This document shows, one piece after another, positions 32,885 through 39,040 of a stretch of DNA of 39,040 nucleotides. A program made the translations under genes and the position numbers. Source of the stretch: an uncultured Flavobacterium sp. (GTDB lineage: Bacteria; Bacteroidota; Bacteroidia; Flavobacteriales; Flavobacteriaceae); NCBI GenBank assembly GCA_913060575.1, contig CAJXRR010000005.1, forward strand, positions 1 to 39,040, given 5' to 3'. Position 1 is the stretch's first letter; every line of letters begins with the position of its first letter. The notes under the pieces were generated by a model. It was not told the origin of the DNA. It worked only from the letters and a program-made list of their open reading frames with translations, and ran no database searches.

Positions 32885-33526
32885 ATGAATACAACTAAAA
32901 AAAAAATTATTCTTGCGACTATAAAGCTTTTTAATAAATACGGAATTGCCAACGTCATAAATCAAGACATCGCAAAATCAGCGTCCATTAGTTTAAGTAA
33001 TTTTAATTACCATTTTGCGACAAAACAAGATTTAGTTTTTGCAGTTTGTGAGTATATGGTCATTAATCTAGACAAAAGAATGTCTGAAACCAGTGTCTTA
33101 ATTAATAAAGGAAGAATGGCGCTTGAAATACCCAGAATATATTTAGAATTTGAAAAAGAATTTATGTTCTTTTATTTAGATACCTACAATATTTTACAAT
33201 CGTATCCAATATTAAAAAATGAAATGCAGAAGCAAATAAACCAGTCCATGCAAATCATTAAAAACTTAAACTACCTCTCTATAGGCATGGGGTACTTTAA
33301 GCCTGAGCCAGAAGATTTTCCTGGTCTTTATGATAAATTAGTTGAACAAATATGGGTAAATAGTCATTTTTGGTTTGCACAAAACAAAATTAGAGGCTCC
33401 GAAAATTATTCAATAATAGAGGGTTTGGAAATGAGTTATGCATTGATTTTCCCTCATTTAACAGAAAGAGGAAAAATGCGATATAAAGAATATATGATTA
33501 ATATAAAGGGAGAAATATCAAACTAA
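32885..33526 (+). CDS. TetR/AcrR-family transcriptional regulator 2
   Basis: 213 residues, a clear paralogue of regulator 1. The helix-turn-helix region (KKKIILATIKLFNKYGIANVINQDIAKSASISLSNFNYHFATKQDLV) keeps the SLSNFNYHF recognition helix exactly, so both may read similar sites; the C-terminal half also matches along its length. It is divergent from the transporter gene and followed by a pseudogene, thiolase and flavoprotein genes on the same strand. A likely second sensor for the pathway, or the result of duplication and divergence. Confidence 0.92.
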   Translation: MNTTKKKIILATIKLFNKYGIANVINQDIAKSASISLSNFNYHFATKQDLVFAVCEYMVINLDKRMSETSVLINKGRMALEIPRIYLEFEKEFMFFYLDTYNILQSYPILKNEMQKQINQSMQIIKNLNYLSIGMGYFKPEPEDFPGLYDKLVEQIWVNSHFWFAQNKIRGSENYSIIEGLEMSYALIFPHLTERGKMRYKEYMINIKGEISN

Positions 33527-33551
33527 AGAATCAGTAAATAGTATTAGCACA

Positions 33552-33755
33552 AAGGCCACATGGATTGCTTAAATCATTAAGGAAGGCAATAAAGTTTTAG
33601 TTTCTGCAGCGGCTGGCGCTGGTGAGAGTTTGGTTGGTCAAATTGCTAAACTAAAAGGGTGCAGAGTCGTTAGAATAAAAAGAGGAAAGGACAAATGCGA
33701 TTACTCGGTGAACAACCTTGGTTTTGAAAGTTTCAGAATAAATAATACTAATTAA
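33552..33755 (+). pseudogene. Remnant of an NADP-dependent medium-chain oxidoreductase (CurA/prostaglandin-reductase type)
   Basis: Translation in one frame gives EGNKVLVSAAAGAGESLVGQ then IAKLKGCRVVRIKRGKDKCD and YSVNNLGFES. This matches the cofactor-binding segment of zinc-free MDR enoyl/alkenal reductases, normally [30 protein letters not shown]. Only about 60 of some 330 residues remain. An in-frame TAA at 33570-33572 and several changed glycine positions show decay. It lies between tetR gene 2 and the thiolase, suggesting that an extra reductase once belonged to the cluster. Confidence 0.75.
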
Positions 33756-33767
33756 AATATAAACTAA

Positions 33768-34949
33768 ATGAAAGATGCAGTAATTGTTTCAACAGCAAGA
33801 ACACCTATTGGTAAGGCTTACCGAGGTGTATATAATAATACAACAGCACCAACTTTAGGAGGTTTTGCTATTCGTGAAGCTGTAAAAAGAGCGGGAATTG
33901 ACCCAGAACAAGTTGATGATGTTATTATGGGCTGTGCTATGCAACAAGGCACTTCTGGACAAAATATCGGAAGATTGGCAGCATTGGCTGGCGGATTACC
34001 TGTAACAGTTAGTGGAATGACTATAGATAGACAATGTTCGTCTGGAATGATGGCCATTGCAACAGCTGCAAAACAAATTATTACTGACGGTCATAATATT
34101 GTTATTGGTGGTGGATTAGAATCTATTAGTTTGGTGCAAAATGAAAAAGCCAACTTTTACAGAGCTGTGGATAAAGCCTTAGTGGCTCAGCACAAAAATG
34201 TTTATATGACAATGCTTCAAACTGCAGAGATCGTTGCTAAGCGTTATGGCATATCAAGAGAACAACAAGATGAATATAGTTACCAAAGCCAAATGCGAAC
34301 TGCTGCTGCTCAAGAAGCTGGTAAATTCGACCAAGAAATTATTGCAACCACAACCAATATGGGCGTAATGAATAAGGAAACTAAAGAAATTACATACCAC
34401 GATGTTACTTTATCCAAAGATGAAGGAAACAGGCCTACAACAAACATGGATGGCCTTTCTGGGTTAAGAACGGTTATTGATGGTGGCGTGATTACAGCTG
34501 GAAATGCCAGTCAATTATCAGACGGTGCTTCAGCATGCATTTTAATGGAAAGTTCTTTAGCGGCTAAACAAAATATAACACCTTTAGGAATTTATAGAGG
34601 GATAGCTGTTGCTGGCTGTGAGCCAGATGAAATGGGTATTGGTCCAATTTTCGCAATCCCAAAGTTATTAAAACAACATGGTTTAACAATTAATGATATC
34701 GGGCTTTGGGAACTCAATGAGGCTTTTGCCGTGCAAGTTTTATACTGCAGAGAGAGATTAGGTATAGATGACAATCTATTAAATGTAAATGGAGGAGCTA
34801 TTTCTATTGGACACCCATACGGAATGAGCGGATCTAGAATGGTTGCGCATGCTTTAATTGAAGGAAAACGCAGGGGTGCTAGATATGTAGTAAGTACAAT
34901 GTGTGTTGGTGGTGGAATGGGTGCTGCTGGATTATTTGAAGTTATCTAA
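33768..34949 (+). CDS. Acetyl-CoA C-acyltransferase (thiolase)
   Basis: 393 residues, full-length type II thiolase. The nucleophile Cys90 is in [10 protein letters not shown], His349 in [10 protein letters not shown], and the second catalytic Cys379 in [10 protein letters not shown]. It cleaves a 3-ketoacyl-CoA with CoA, releasing acetyl-CoA or another short acyl-CoA; it is the last step of the beta-oxidation part of the proposed pathway. No promoter element was found directly upstream, so it may be read together with tetR gene 2. Confidence 0.95.
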   Translation: MKDAVIVSTARTPIGKAYRGVYNNTTAPTLGGFAIREAVKRAGIDPEQVDDVIMGCAMQQGTSGQNIGRLAALAGGLPVTVSGMTIDRQCSSGMMAIATAAKQIITDGHNIVIGGGLESISLVQNEKANFYRAVDKALVAQHKNVYMTMLQTAEIVAKRYGISREQQDEYSYQSQMRTAAAQEAGKFDQEIIATTTNMGVMNKETKEITYHDVTLSKDEGNRPTTNMDGLSGLRTVIDGGVITAGNASQLSDGASACILMESSLAAKQNITPLGIYRGIAVAGCEPDEMGIGPIFAIPKLLKQHGLTINDIGLWELNEAFAVQVLYCRERLGIDDNLLNVNGGAISIGHPYGMSGSRMVAHALIEGKRRGARYVVSTMCVGGGMGAAGLFEVI

Positions 34950-34962
34950 TAAAAATAAATAG

Positions 34963-34970
34963 TAATTTTG
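34963..34970 (+). promoter_or_regulatory. Candidate -7 element of the flavoprotein gene
   Basis: TAATTTTG matches TAnnTTTG, 14 bp after the thiolase stop and 155 bp before the next ATG. The TTTG at 34935-34938 is too far (24 bp) to be a good -33 element, so support is limited. Confidence 0.3.
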
Positions 34971-35031
34971 AGGTTTACACAAGGGTAGGGCTTTTCTTGA
35001 TAATCTTTTTTGAGGAAAACGACTTTAAAAA

Positions 35032-35087
35032 AGGATTTTTATTACAAATCCTAACGAAGGCAGGCTGCAGTTTAAAGCAGTCAAGCC
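35032..35087 (+). repeat. Two small hairpins in the leader of the flavoprotein gene
   Basis: First hairpin: AGGATTT (35032-35038) with AAATCCT (35046-35052), 7-bp stem and 7-nt loop. Second: CTGC (35065-35068) with GCAG (35077-35080), or alternatively GGCT (35063-35066) with AGCC (35084-35087). They could end thiolase transcription, act in the leader, or be a remnant of an intergenic repeat. Confidence 0.35.
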
Positions 35088-35125
35088 GCTTTCAATTTGA
35101 GTACTTTAAAATAAATATATAGAAA

Positions 35126-36103
35126 ATGAGTAAAGCATCATTTATTAAAGAACTATCGTTGCCAGTAATTGCAGCACCAATGTTTTTAATTTCAGGACCT
35201 CAATTGGTAATAGAGTGCTGCAAGAACGGAATTATTGGTACATTTCCCGCTTTAAATCAAAGAACATCAGAAGGCTTTGAGGAATGGCTTATCGAAATAA
35301 AAACAGTACTTTTTGCTTTTGAAAAAGAAACAGGGAAAAAAGCATCACCTTTTGGTGTTAATATAATTGTACATCATTCTAACCCAAGAGTAGAAGCAGA
35401 TTTAGCACTATGTGTTAAGCACAAAGTTCCTTTAATCATTACCTCTCTTGGCGCTGTCTCAGAATTGGTAGAAACAGTCCATAATTATGGGGGGTTGGTG
35501 TTTCATGACGTCATTAAAAAGCGTCATGCAGAAAAAGCAGCAGAAGCCGGAGTAGATGGTTTAATATTAGTAGCAGCTGGGGCAGGTGGCCATGCAGGAA
35601 CTATCAATCCGATGCCATTGGTGTCAGAAATAAAAAAATTCTTCAAAAAAACCATATTACTAGCTGGATGTATTAGTACCGGAAGAGACATCGCTTCTGC
35701 CATGCAAATGGGAGCTGATTTAGCATATATGGGGACCCGTTTTATAAATACTAAAGAAAGCAAAGCACCAAAAGCCTACCGCGATATGATTATTGATTGT
35801 GGTGCTAATGATATTGTTTATACAGCAGCAGTTTCTGGAGTTTCTGCAAACTTTTTAGCACCCAGTCTAAATGCTATAGGTATTACGGAAGACATGTTAG
35901 CCAGAAAAGAAAAAGTAGATTTTAAAGAAGAGTTAACGGCTAACAAAGACGAGGCTAAAGCTTGGGCAACCATTTGGTCGGCAGGTCAAGGTGTTGCTAC
36001 TATTTCAAATTCACCAAGTGTAATGGATTTAGTATCTGATTTAAAAATGGAATTCAAAGCTGCAATTATAGAACAGTATAAACTTTTGGAAAATTATAAA
36101 TAA
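35126..36103 (+). CDS. Nitronate-monooxygenase-like flavoprotein (NPD/2-nitropropane dioxygenase family)
   Basis: 325 residues, FMN-binding TIM barrel. LPVIAAPMFLIS at the start and VAAGAGGHAGT near 149-159 with His156, followed by LAGCISTGRDIASAMQMGADLAYMGTRFI, are characteristic. Family members oxidise nitronates or reduce enoyl thioesters (FabK type); relatives are common in steroid and terpenoid degradation clusters where their real reaction is unclear. A role on an enoyl-CoA or ketone intermediate is plausible. 176 bp separate it from the thiolase on the same strand. Confidence 0.9.
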   Translation: MSKASFIKELSLPVIAAPMFLISGPQLVIECCKNGIIGTFPALNQRTSEGFEEWLIEIKTVLFAFEKETGKKASPFGVNIIVHHSNPRVEADLALCVKHKVPLIITSLGAVSELVETVHNYGGLVFHDVIKKRHAEKAAEAGVDGLILVAAGAGGHAGTINPMPLVSEIKKFFKKTILLAGCISTGRDIASAMQMGADLAYMGTRFINTKESKAPKAYRDMIIDCGANDIVYTAAVSGVSANFLAPSLNAIGITEDMLARKEKVDFKEELTANKDEAKAWATIWSAGQGVATISNSPSVMDLVSDLKMEFKAAIIEQYKLLENYK

Positions 36104-36130
36104 ATAAATTCATAACTAAAACTTTAAATC

Positions 36131-36608
36131 TTATTTTGAGATGAAAATATTTGTATGCATTAGCAATGTCCCAGGAACTACTTCTAAGATTAACTTTATA
36201 GAAAATGACACAAAATTTGACTCTTCAGAAGTGTAATTTGTAATCCATCTAAATGATGAATTTGAACTTACAAAGGCCATTTGGCTTAAAAAAGTTGTAA
36301 GCCCTCTCTTGTTTTTTATGGATGAAGAAACACCAGTTTTTGAAACATTAAAATTAAAAGGACCACTATAATATCTTCCAATAAATTGAAAATTTCCGTT
36401 TTGAAACCCCATTCGGGCACCCTTAAATAGACGTTTATGCAAACGGATACCATGTTTTGTATTTAGGGTTGCCAACCCCATCTTTCTTAAATGTTTTCCT
36501 TACAGCAAAGCCACCGGTTCTCGAAATCCGAACATTCTTTCCGATATATTCTAGTCTTTTTTGTGGTTTTTTCTGTTCTTCTGGATTCCGATTCGACATT
36601 GAATACAT
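36131..36608 (-). pseudogene. Frameshifted small gene of unknown function
   Basis: Two overlapping frames together give one protein-like sequence. From ATG at 36608 or 36599 the frame reads MSNRNPEEQKKPQKRLEYIG then KNVRISRTGGFAVRKTFKKD before a stop at 36435-36437; the neighbouring frame from 36481 carries on with TLNTKHGIRLHKRLFKGARM and GFQNGNFQFIGRYYSGPFNF, then NVSKTGVSSSIKNKRG. The join falls between 36437 and 36481. I recall similar uncharacterised Flavobacteriaceae proteins, related in style to DUF4236 (NVSKTGVS), but the family is unsure. A second shift near FLSQ may damage the tail. A broken gene beside IS elements. Confidence 0.6.
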
Positions 36609-36834
36609 TTAGAAATAAGTTTTTCTTGGTATTCTATTTATTTTAATTGGCAAGCCGTTCTCAAAAATGCTTGGTTACGAAACATAAATACTTAAAGTTC
36701 TGTTTTAATATAATAAATTATAGAACGAAGCCTTTTTTCTTGACTGCGTTGTATAACGTCAGCAAAAAGTGAACTAATTATCACTTTAATATAAGAGATA
36801 GGTTTTATTATTTTTACAAACCTTTAAATCTTAA

Positions 36835-37185
36835 ATGATGAAAAACAAGAAAAGTGCCAGTGCTTTAATTAGCGACTTAAAACGTAAGACAAGAAAAGCT
36901 TACAATTCAGAAGACAAAATCAGGATTATTATTGAAGGAATGCGTGGTGAAACGACCATTGCAGAATTGTGTCGAAAAGAAAGCATCCATCAAGCTAATT
37001 ACTACAAATGGTCCAAAGATTTCATGGAAGCAGGAAAGCGCAGGCTAAATGGAGATACGATGCGAGAAGCTAACACATCGGAGGTTCACGAACTCAAAAG
37101 TGAGAATGGTACTTTAAAAGAGTTGGTTGTAGAGCTTTCTCTAGAAGTTCGGTTTCTGAAAAAAAACTTACGTGGAGACGAGTAA
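36835..37185 (+). CDS. IS3-family transposase OrfA
   Basis: 116 residues. The helix-turn-helix DNA-binding region is visible (YNSEDKIRIIIEGMRGETTIAELCRKESIHQANYYKWSKDFMEAG, about residues 23-67), followed by a leucine-zipper-like helix (ELKSENGTLKELVVELSLEVRFLKK). It binds the element's ends. It is linked to orfB by a likely programmed -1 frameshift at A-AAA-AAC (37161-37167). Confidence 0.88.
   Translation: MMKNKKSASALISDLKRKTRKAYNSEDKIRIIIEGMRGETTIAELCRKESIHQANYYKWSKDFMEAGKRRLNGDTMREANTSEVHELKSENGTLKELVVELSLEVRFLKKNLRGDE
37161..37167 (+). promoter_or_regulatory. Programmed -1 ribosomal frameshift site (A AAA AAC)
   Basis: The heptamer is in the right phase with orfA (AAA AAC codons), 19 bp before its stop. 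After a one-base back-shift the frame reads LTWRRVKREKYMHYSQSEKY directly into orfB without a stop. Confidence 0.7.
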
Positions 37186-37199
37186 AAAGAGAGAAGTAT

Positions 37200-38165
37200 A
37201 TGCACTATAGTCAATCAGAAAAGTACGAAATAATACAACTTGTTGAGCAGTCTGATCTTGGAATAAACCGAACACTCAAAGAGCTTTAAATCAATAAGAC
37301 AACCTTTTATAATTGGTATAATTTATATATCCAAAAAGGCTTTGAAGGTCTAGCTCGTAAGAAATCAGAGAGAGTTGGGACGTGGAATAAGATAAGTATC
37401 GTCGATAGAGACAAAGTAGTTGAAATTGCGTTAGAAAAGCCTGAGTTATCTTCTAGGGAGGTTGCTTGGCATATTACGGATAATTACAACTATTATATCA
37501 GCGAGTCAAGTGTCTATCGGATTTTAAAGGAAAATGGATTCATATCATCGCCTTCATTTAGAATAATGAGTGCTTCGGATAGTTTTCACGATAAAACAAC
37601 TGCCGTGAATCAAATGTGGCAAACTGATTTTACTTATTTCAAAATATTTGGTTGGGGTTGGTATTATTTATCAACTATTTTGGATGATTACAGTCGTTAC
37701 ATTGTTACATGGAAGCTTTGTTCAACAATGAGAGCAGAAGATGTCACCAATACAATCGATGCAGCTATTGCATTTTCTGGAGTTAATGAAAAATCAATGC
37801 CTAGGTTGTTGTCAGACAATGGGTCTTGTTACATCTCACACGAGTTAGCAGACTATATCGGAGAGAAAAATATGAAACATATCAGAGGAAGACCATTACA
37901 TCCTCAAACTCAGGGCAAAATTGAACGTTATCATAGATCAATGAAAAACATTGTAAAACTTGATAATTACTTTAGCCCTGGACAATTAGAAGAAAAAATG
38001 AAAGAATTTGTTCAGTATTACAATTATGAACGCTATCATGAATCTTTGAAAAATGTAACTCCAGCAGACGTATATTTTGGAACAGCCGAAAGAAAATTAA
38101 GAAAACGAAAAATGACAAAAAATAGCACTTTGAAAGCTAGAAAAAAACAGTATCAAAATTTTTAA
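37200..38165 (+). pseudogene. IS3-family transposase OrfB (DDE integrase), interrupted by a stop codon
   Basis: Frame of 321 codons from ATG at 37200, with one TAA at codon 30 (37287-37289), in RTLKEL-stop-INKTTFYNWY. Downstream the sequence is intact: HTH_21-like part, then the rve catalytic core with DDE residues in QTDFTYFKIFGW, LLSDNGSCYISHE and PQTQGKIERYHRSMK. A restart at ATG 37566 would give a 199-residue protein containing the catalytic core but without the preceding domain. Probably inactive, unless the stop is read through or is an assembly error. Typical order for the IS150 group. Confidence 0.82.
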
Positions 38166-38230
38166 CTAAATTAGCAGAAACAGCTCTTAAATTTTGAGCG
38201 AAAAAGTTCATTTTTATTTGACTACATACA

Positions 38231-38841
38231 CAATACTGTATTCCTCTATCTGAATGATGTATGAGTCCTTTAATATTTTTAGCTTGATATATGGCCTTAT
38301 TTAGTGCTCTCACACATCCTTTTAGTTCCAAGCTATCACTAAGATCGTAACCCACTATTTTCCTAGAATACATATCAGTTATTAATGCTAGATAACAAAA
38401 TCCTTTTACGGTTCTAATGTATGTGATATCAGATGCCCAGACCTGATTAGGTCTTGTTATTTCTATATCTTTAATAATGTTATTGTACTTATAAAAACGA
38501 TGATATGAATTGGTTGTTCTGGCGCTGGTTTTCCTTCTAAGTGTTAACATTTGGTGTTTTCTAAGTACATTAAACAGCGTGTCTCTGCCAATTTTAATAT
38601 TGGCTTTATTAAAATCTATATTTAACGATTTCACAAGTTTTCTCACACCTTCTCTAGGAAGAGATTTGCGTCTTTTTCTAACAATATCTATAATCTGTTG
38701 TTCTAGGTGTAAACGCCTATCAGCTCTTTCTTTATGCTTGTAATAAGCATTACGTTTAAGTCCAAAACAATTAGATATAGTAGTTAAAGAAGCAAACCCC
38801 TTTGACTTCTCTTTAGTTTTAATTAAGGCTTTATACTTAAC
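38231..38841 (-). pseudogene. IS3-family transposase OrfB, 3' truncated
   Basis: Frame entered by a -1 shift at 38841. Readable parts: SKGFASLTTISNCFGLKRNA, the HTH_21 region (RKSLPREGVRKLVKSL and GRDTLFNVLRKHQMLTLRRK), then the catalytic core with its first Asp in VWASDITYIRTVKGFCYLAL and second Asp in LIHHSDRGIQYC. The sequence is lost after IQYC, so the catalytic Glu is missing and the enzyme cannot work. The frame runs on into the first IS to 38137 with about 30 unrelated residues. There is no ATG in the first part, in keeping with expression only as an OrfAB fusion. Confidence 0.85.
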
Positions 38842-39040
38842 TTTTTTTTTAATTCAGCAATAGATTTGTAGCCTAAATCTTCTGCAGCTACTTCTAAATA
38901 AGATTCTTCTACCATAGCATCAAGGTCCTTTTTAAGAAGTAGTTTTTTAAGCTGTTCAATCTCTTTTTGAAGTGCTTTAATTCTAGATATTTCGTCTTTA
39001 GTTTCCACTTTTACTCTGGTGTTCATTAAGTCTTTACGAT
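38823..39040 (-). CDS. IS3-family transposase OrfA (5' end outside window)
   Basis: The visible 72 codons or so form a coiled-coil-like C-terminal half (RIKALQKEIEQLKKLLLKKD then LEVAAEDLGYKSIAELKKKLS), typical of OrfA from the Bacteroidota IS3 group; an ATG at 39026 exists but the frame stays open to the window edge (RKDL before it), so the DNA-binding half lies outside. A-AAA-AAG (38841-38847, minus strand) near the end is a second good -1 frameshift heptamer that leads into orfB. Confidence 0.75.
   Translation of the reverse strand, partial: RKDLMNTRVKVETKDEISRIKALQKEIEQLKKLLLKKDLDAMVEESYLEVAAEDLGYKSIAELKKKLSIKP

Larger units (their letters stand above)
36750..38230 (+). mobile_element. 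IS3-family insertion sequence, nearly complete, with a nonsense codon
   Basis: 1481 bp, within the family's size range. Left end TGTATAACGTCAGC (36750-36775) and right end, read on the other strand, TGTATGTAGTCAAA (38205-38230) agree at about 19 of 26 positions including TGTAT, GTCA and TGAACT. It holds orfA, a slippery heptamer and orfB. No matching target-site duplication: flanks are CGT on the left and CAA on the right, so the copy has probably been rearranged after insertion. It interrupts the second IS at 38231. Confidence 0.8.
38231..39040 (-). mobile_element. Second IS3-family element, truncated at its 3' part and cut by the window end
   Basis: Contains orfA (partial, continuing beyond 39040) and about two thirds of orfB on the minus strand, then stops at 38231, where the first IS begins. 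The missing 3' part of orfB and the element's end are not found on the far side of the first IS (before 36750), so this is not a simple nested insertion. Confidence 0.8.

Noticed and set aside
38137-38230. C-terminal tail of the second OrfB read through into the first IS
   Set aside because: These residues come from the end of the other element, not from a transposase; treated as a chimeric junction, not as a domain.
1-39040. CRISPR arrays, tRNA or rRNA genes
   Set aside because: No regularly spaced repeats, and no cloverleaf or rRNA-like sequence noticed on reading either strand.

Overview
The window looks like a chromosome segment from a marine-type Flavobacteriaceae bacterium (Bacteroidota). 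The evidence is low GC, a core block of ftsH, rsfS, birA, pyrE and NUDIX genes, DUF6090 proteins, a CarboxypepD_reg/TonB-dependent receptor, TAnnTTTG-type -7 promoter elements instead of -10 boxes, and integrases and IS elements of Bacteroidota type. The assignment rests on gene content and motifs only.

Region 1 (1-10.7 kb) is ordinary chromosome: ftsH (cut by the window start), rsfS, birA, an SRPBCC protein with pyrE, a NUDIX hydrolase, a SulP transporter, two DUF6090 membrane proteins, a cyclophilin-type PPIase lipoprotein, a DinB-like protein and a VOC protein. Intergenic repeats and hairpins occur at 9.4 kb and 10.7 kb.

Region 2 (10.7-13.0 kb) looks like an island edge. It holds a 17-bp-stem hairpin inside a likely dispersed repeat, a lone tyrosine recombinase, and gene remnants (a glycine-rich membrane-protein tail and a truncated thioesterase).

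Region 3 (13.0-36.1 kb) is the main interest: a catabolic gene cluster. Fifteen intact genes on the minus strand (30483 down to 13056), most separated by only a few bases, encode in transcription order: a Baeyer-Villiger monooxygenase, an acyl-CoA ligase, an alpha/beta hydrolase, a TonB-dependent receptor, two SDRs, a MaoC hydratase, a crotonase, two adjacent acyl-CoA dehydrogenases (the second without the usual catalytic Glu), a zinc alcohol dehydrogenase, an aldehyde dehydrogenase, a thioesterase, a DUF3556-like membrane protein and a DCC (DUF393) protein. Around the head of the operon sit two paralogous TetR regulators, each beside a perfect 8-2-8 palindrome, a GPH-family transporter, a thiolase and a nitronate-monooxygenase-like flavoprotein. 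My inference is uptake of a hydrophobic alcohol or ketone, oxidation to the ketone, Baeyer-Villiger insertion to an ester or lactone, hydrolysis, oxidation to an acid, CoA activation and beta-oxidation. Paired acyl-CoA dehydrogenases hint at a bulky, perhaps cyclic, terpenoid or steroid-like substrate. The substrate is not determined by the sequence.

Region 4 (36.1-39.04 kb) is decaying mobile DNA: a frameshifted small gene, an almost complete IS3-family element (1481 bp, imperfect 26-bp ends, one nonsense codon in orfB), and a second IS3-family element truncated exactly at the end of the first.
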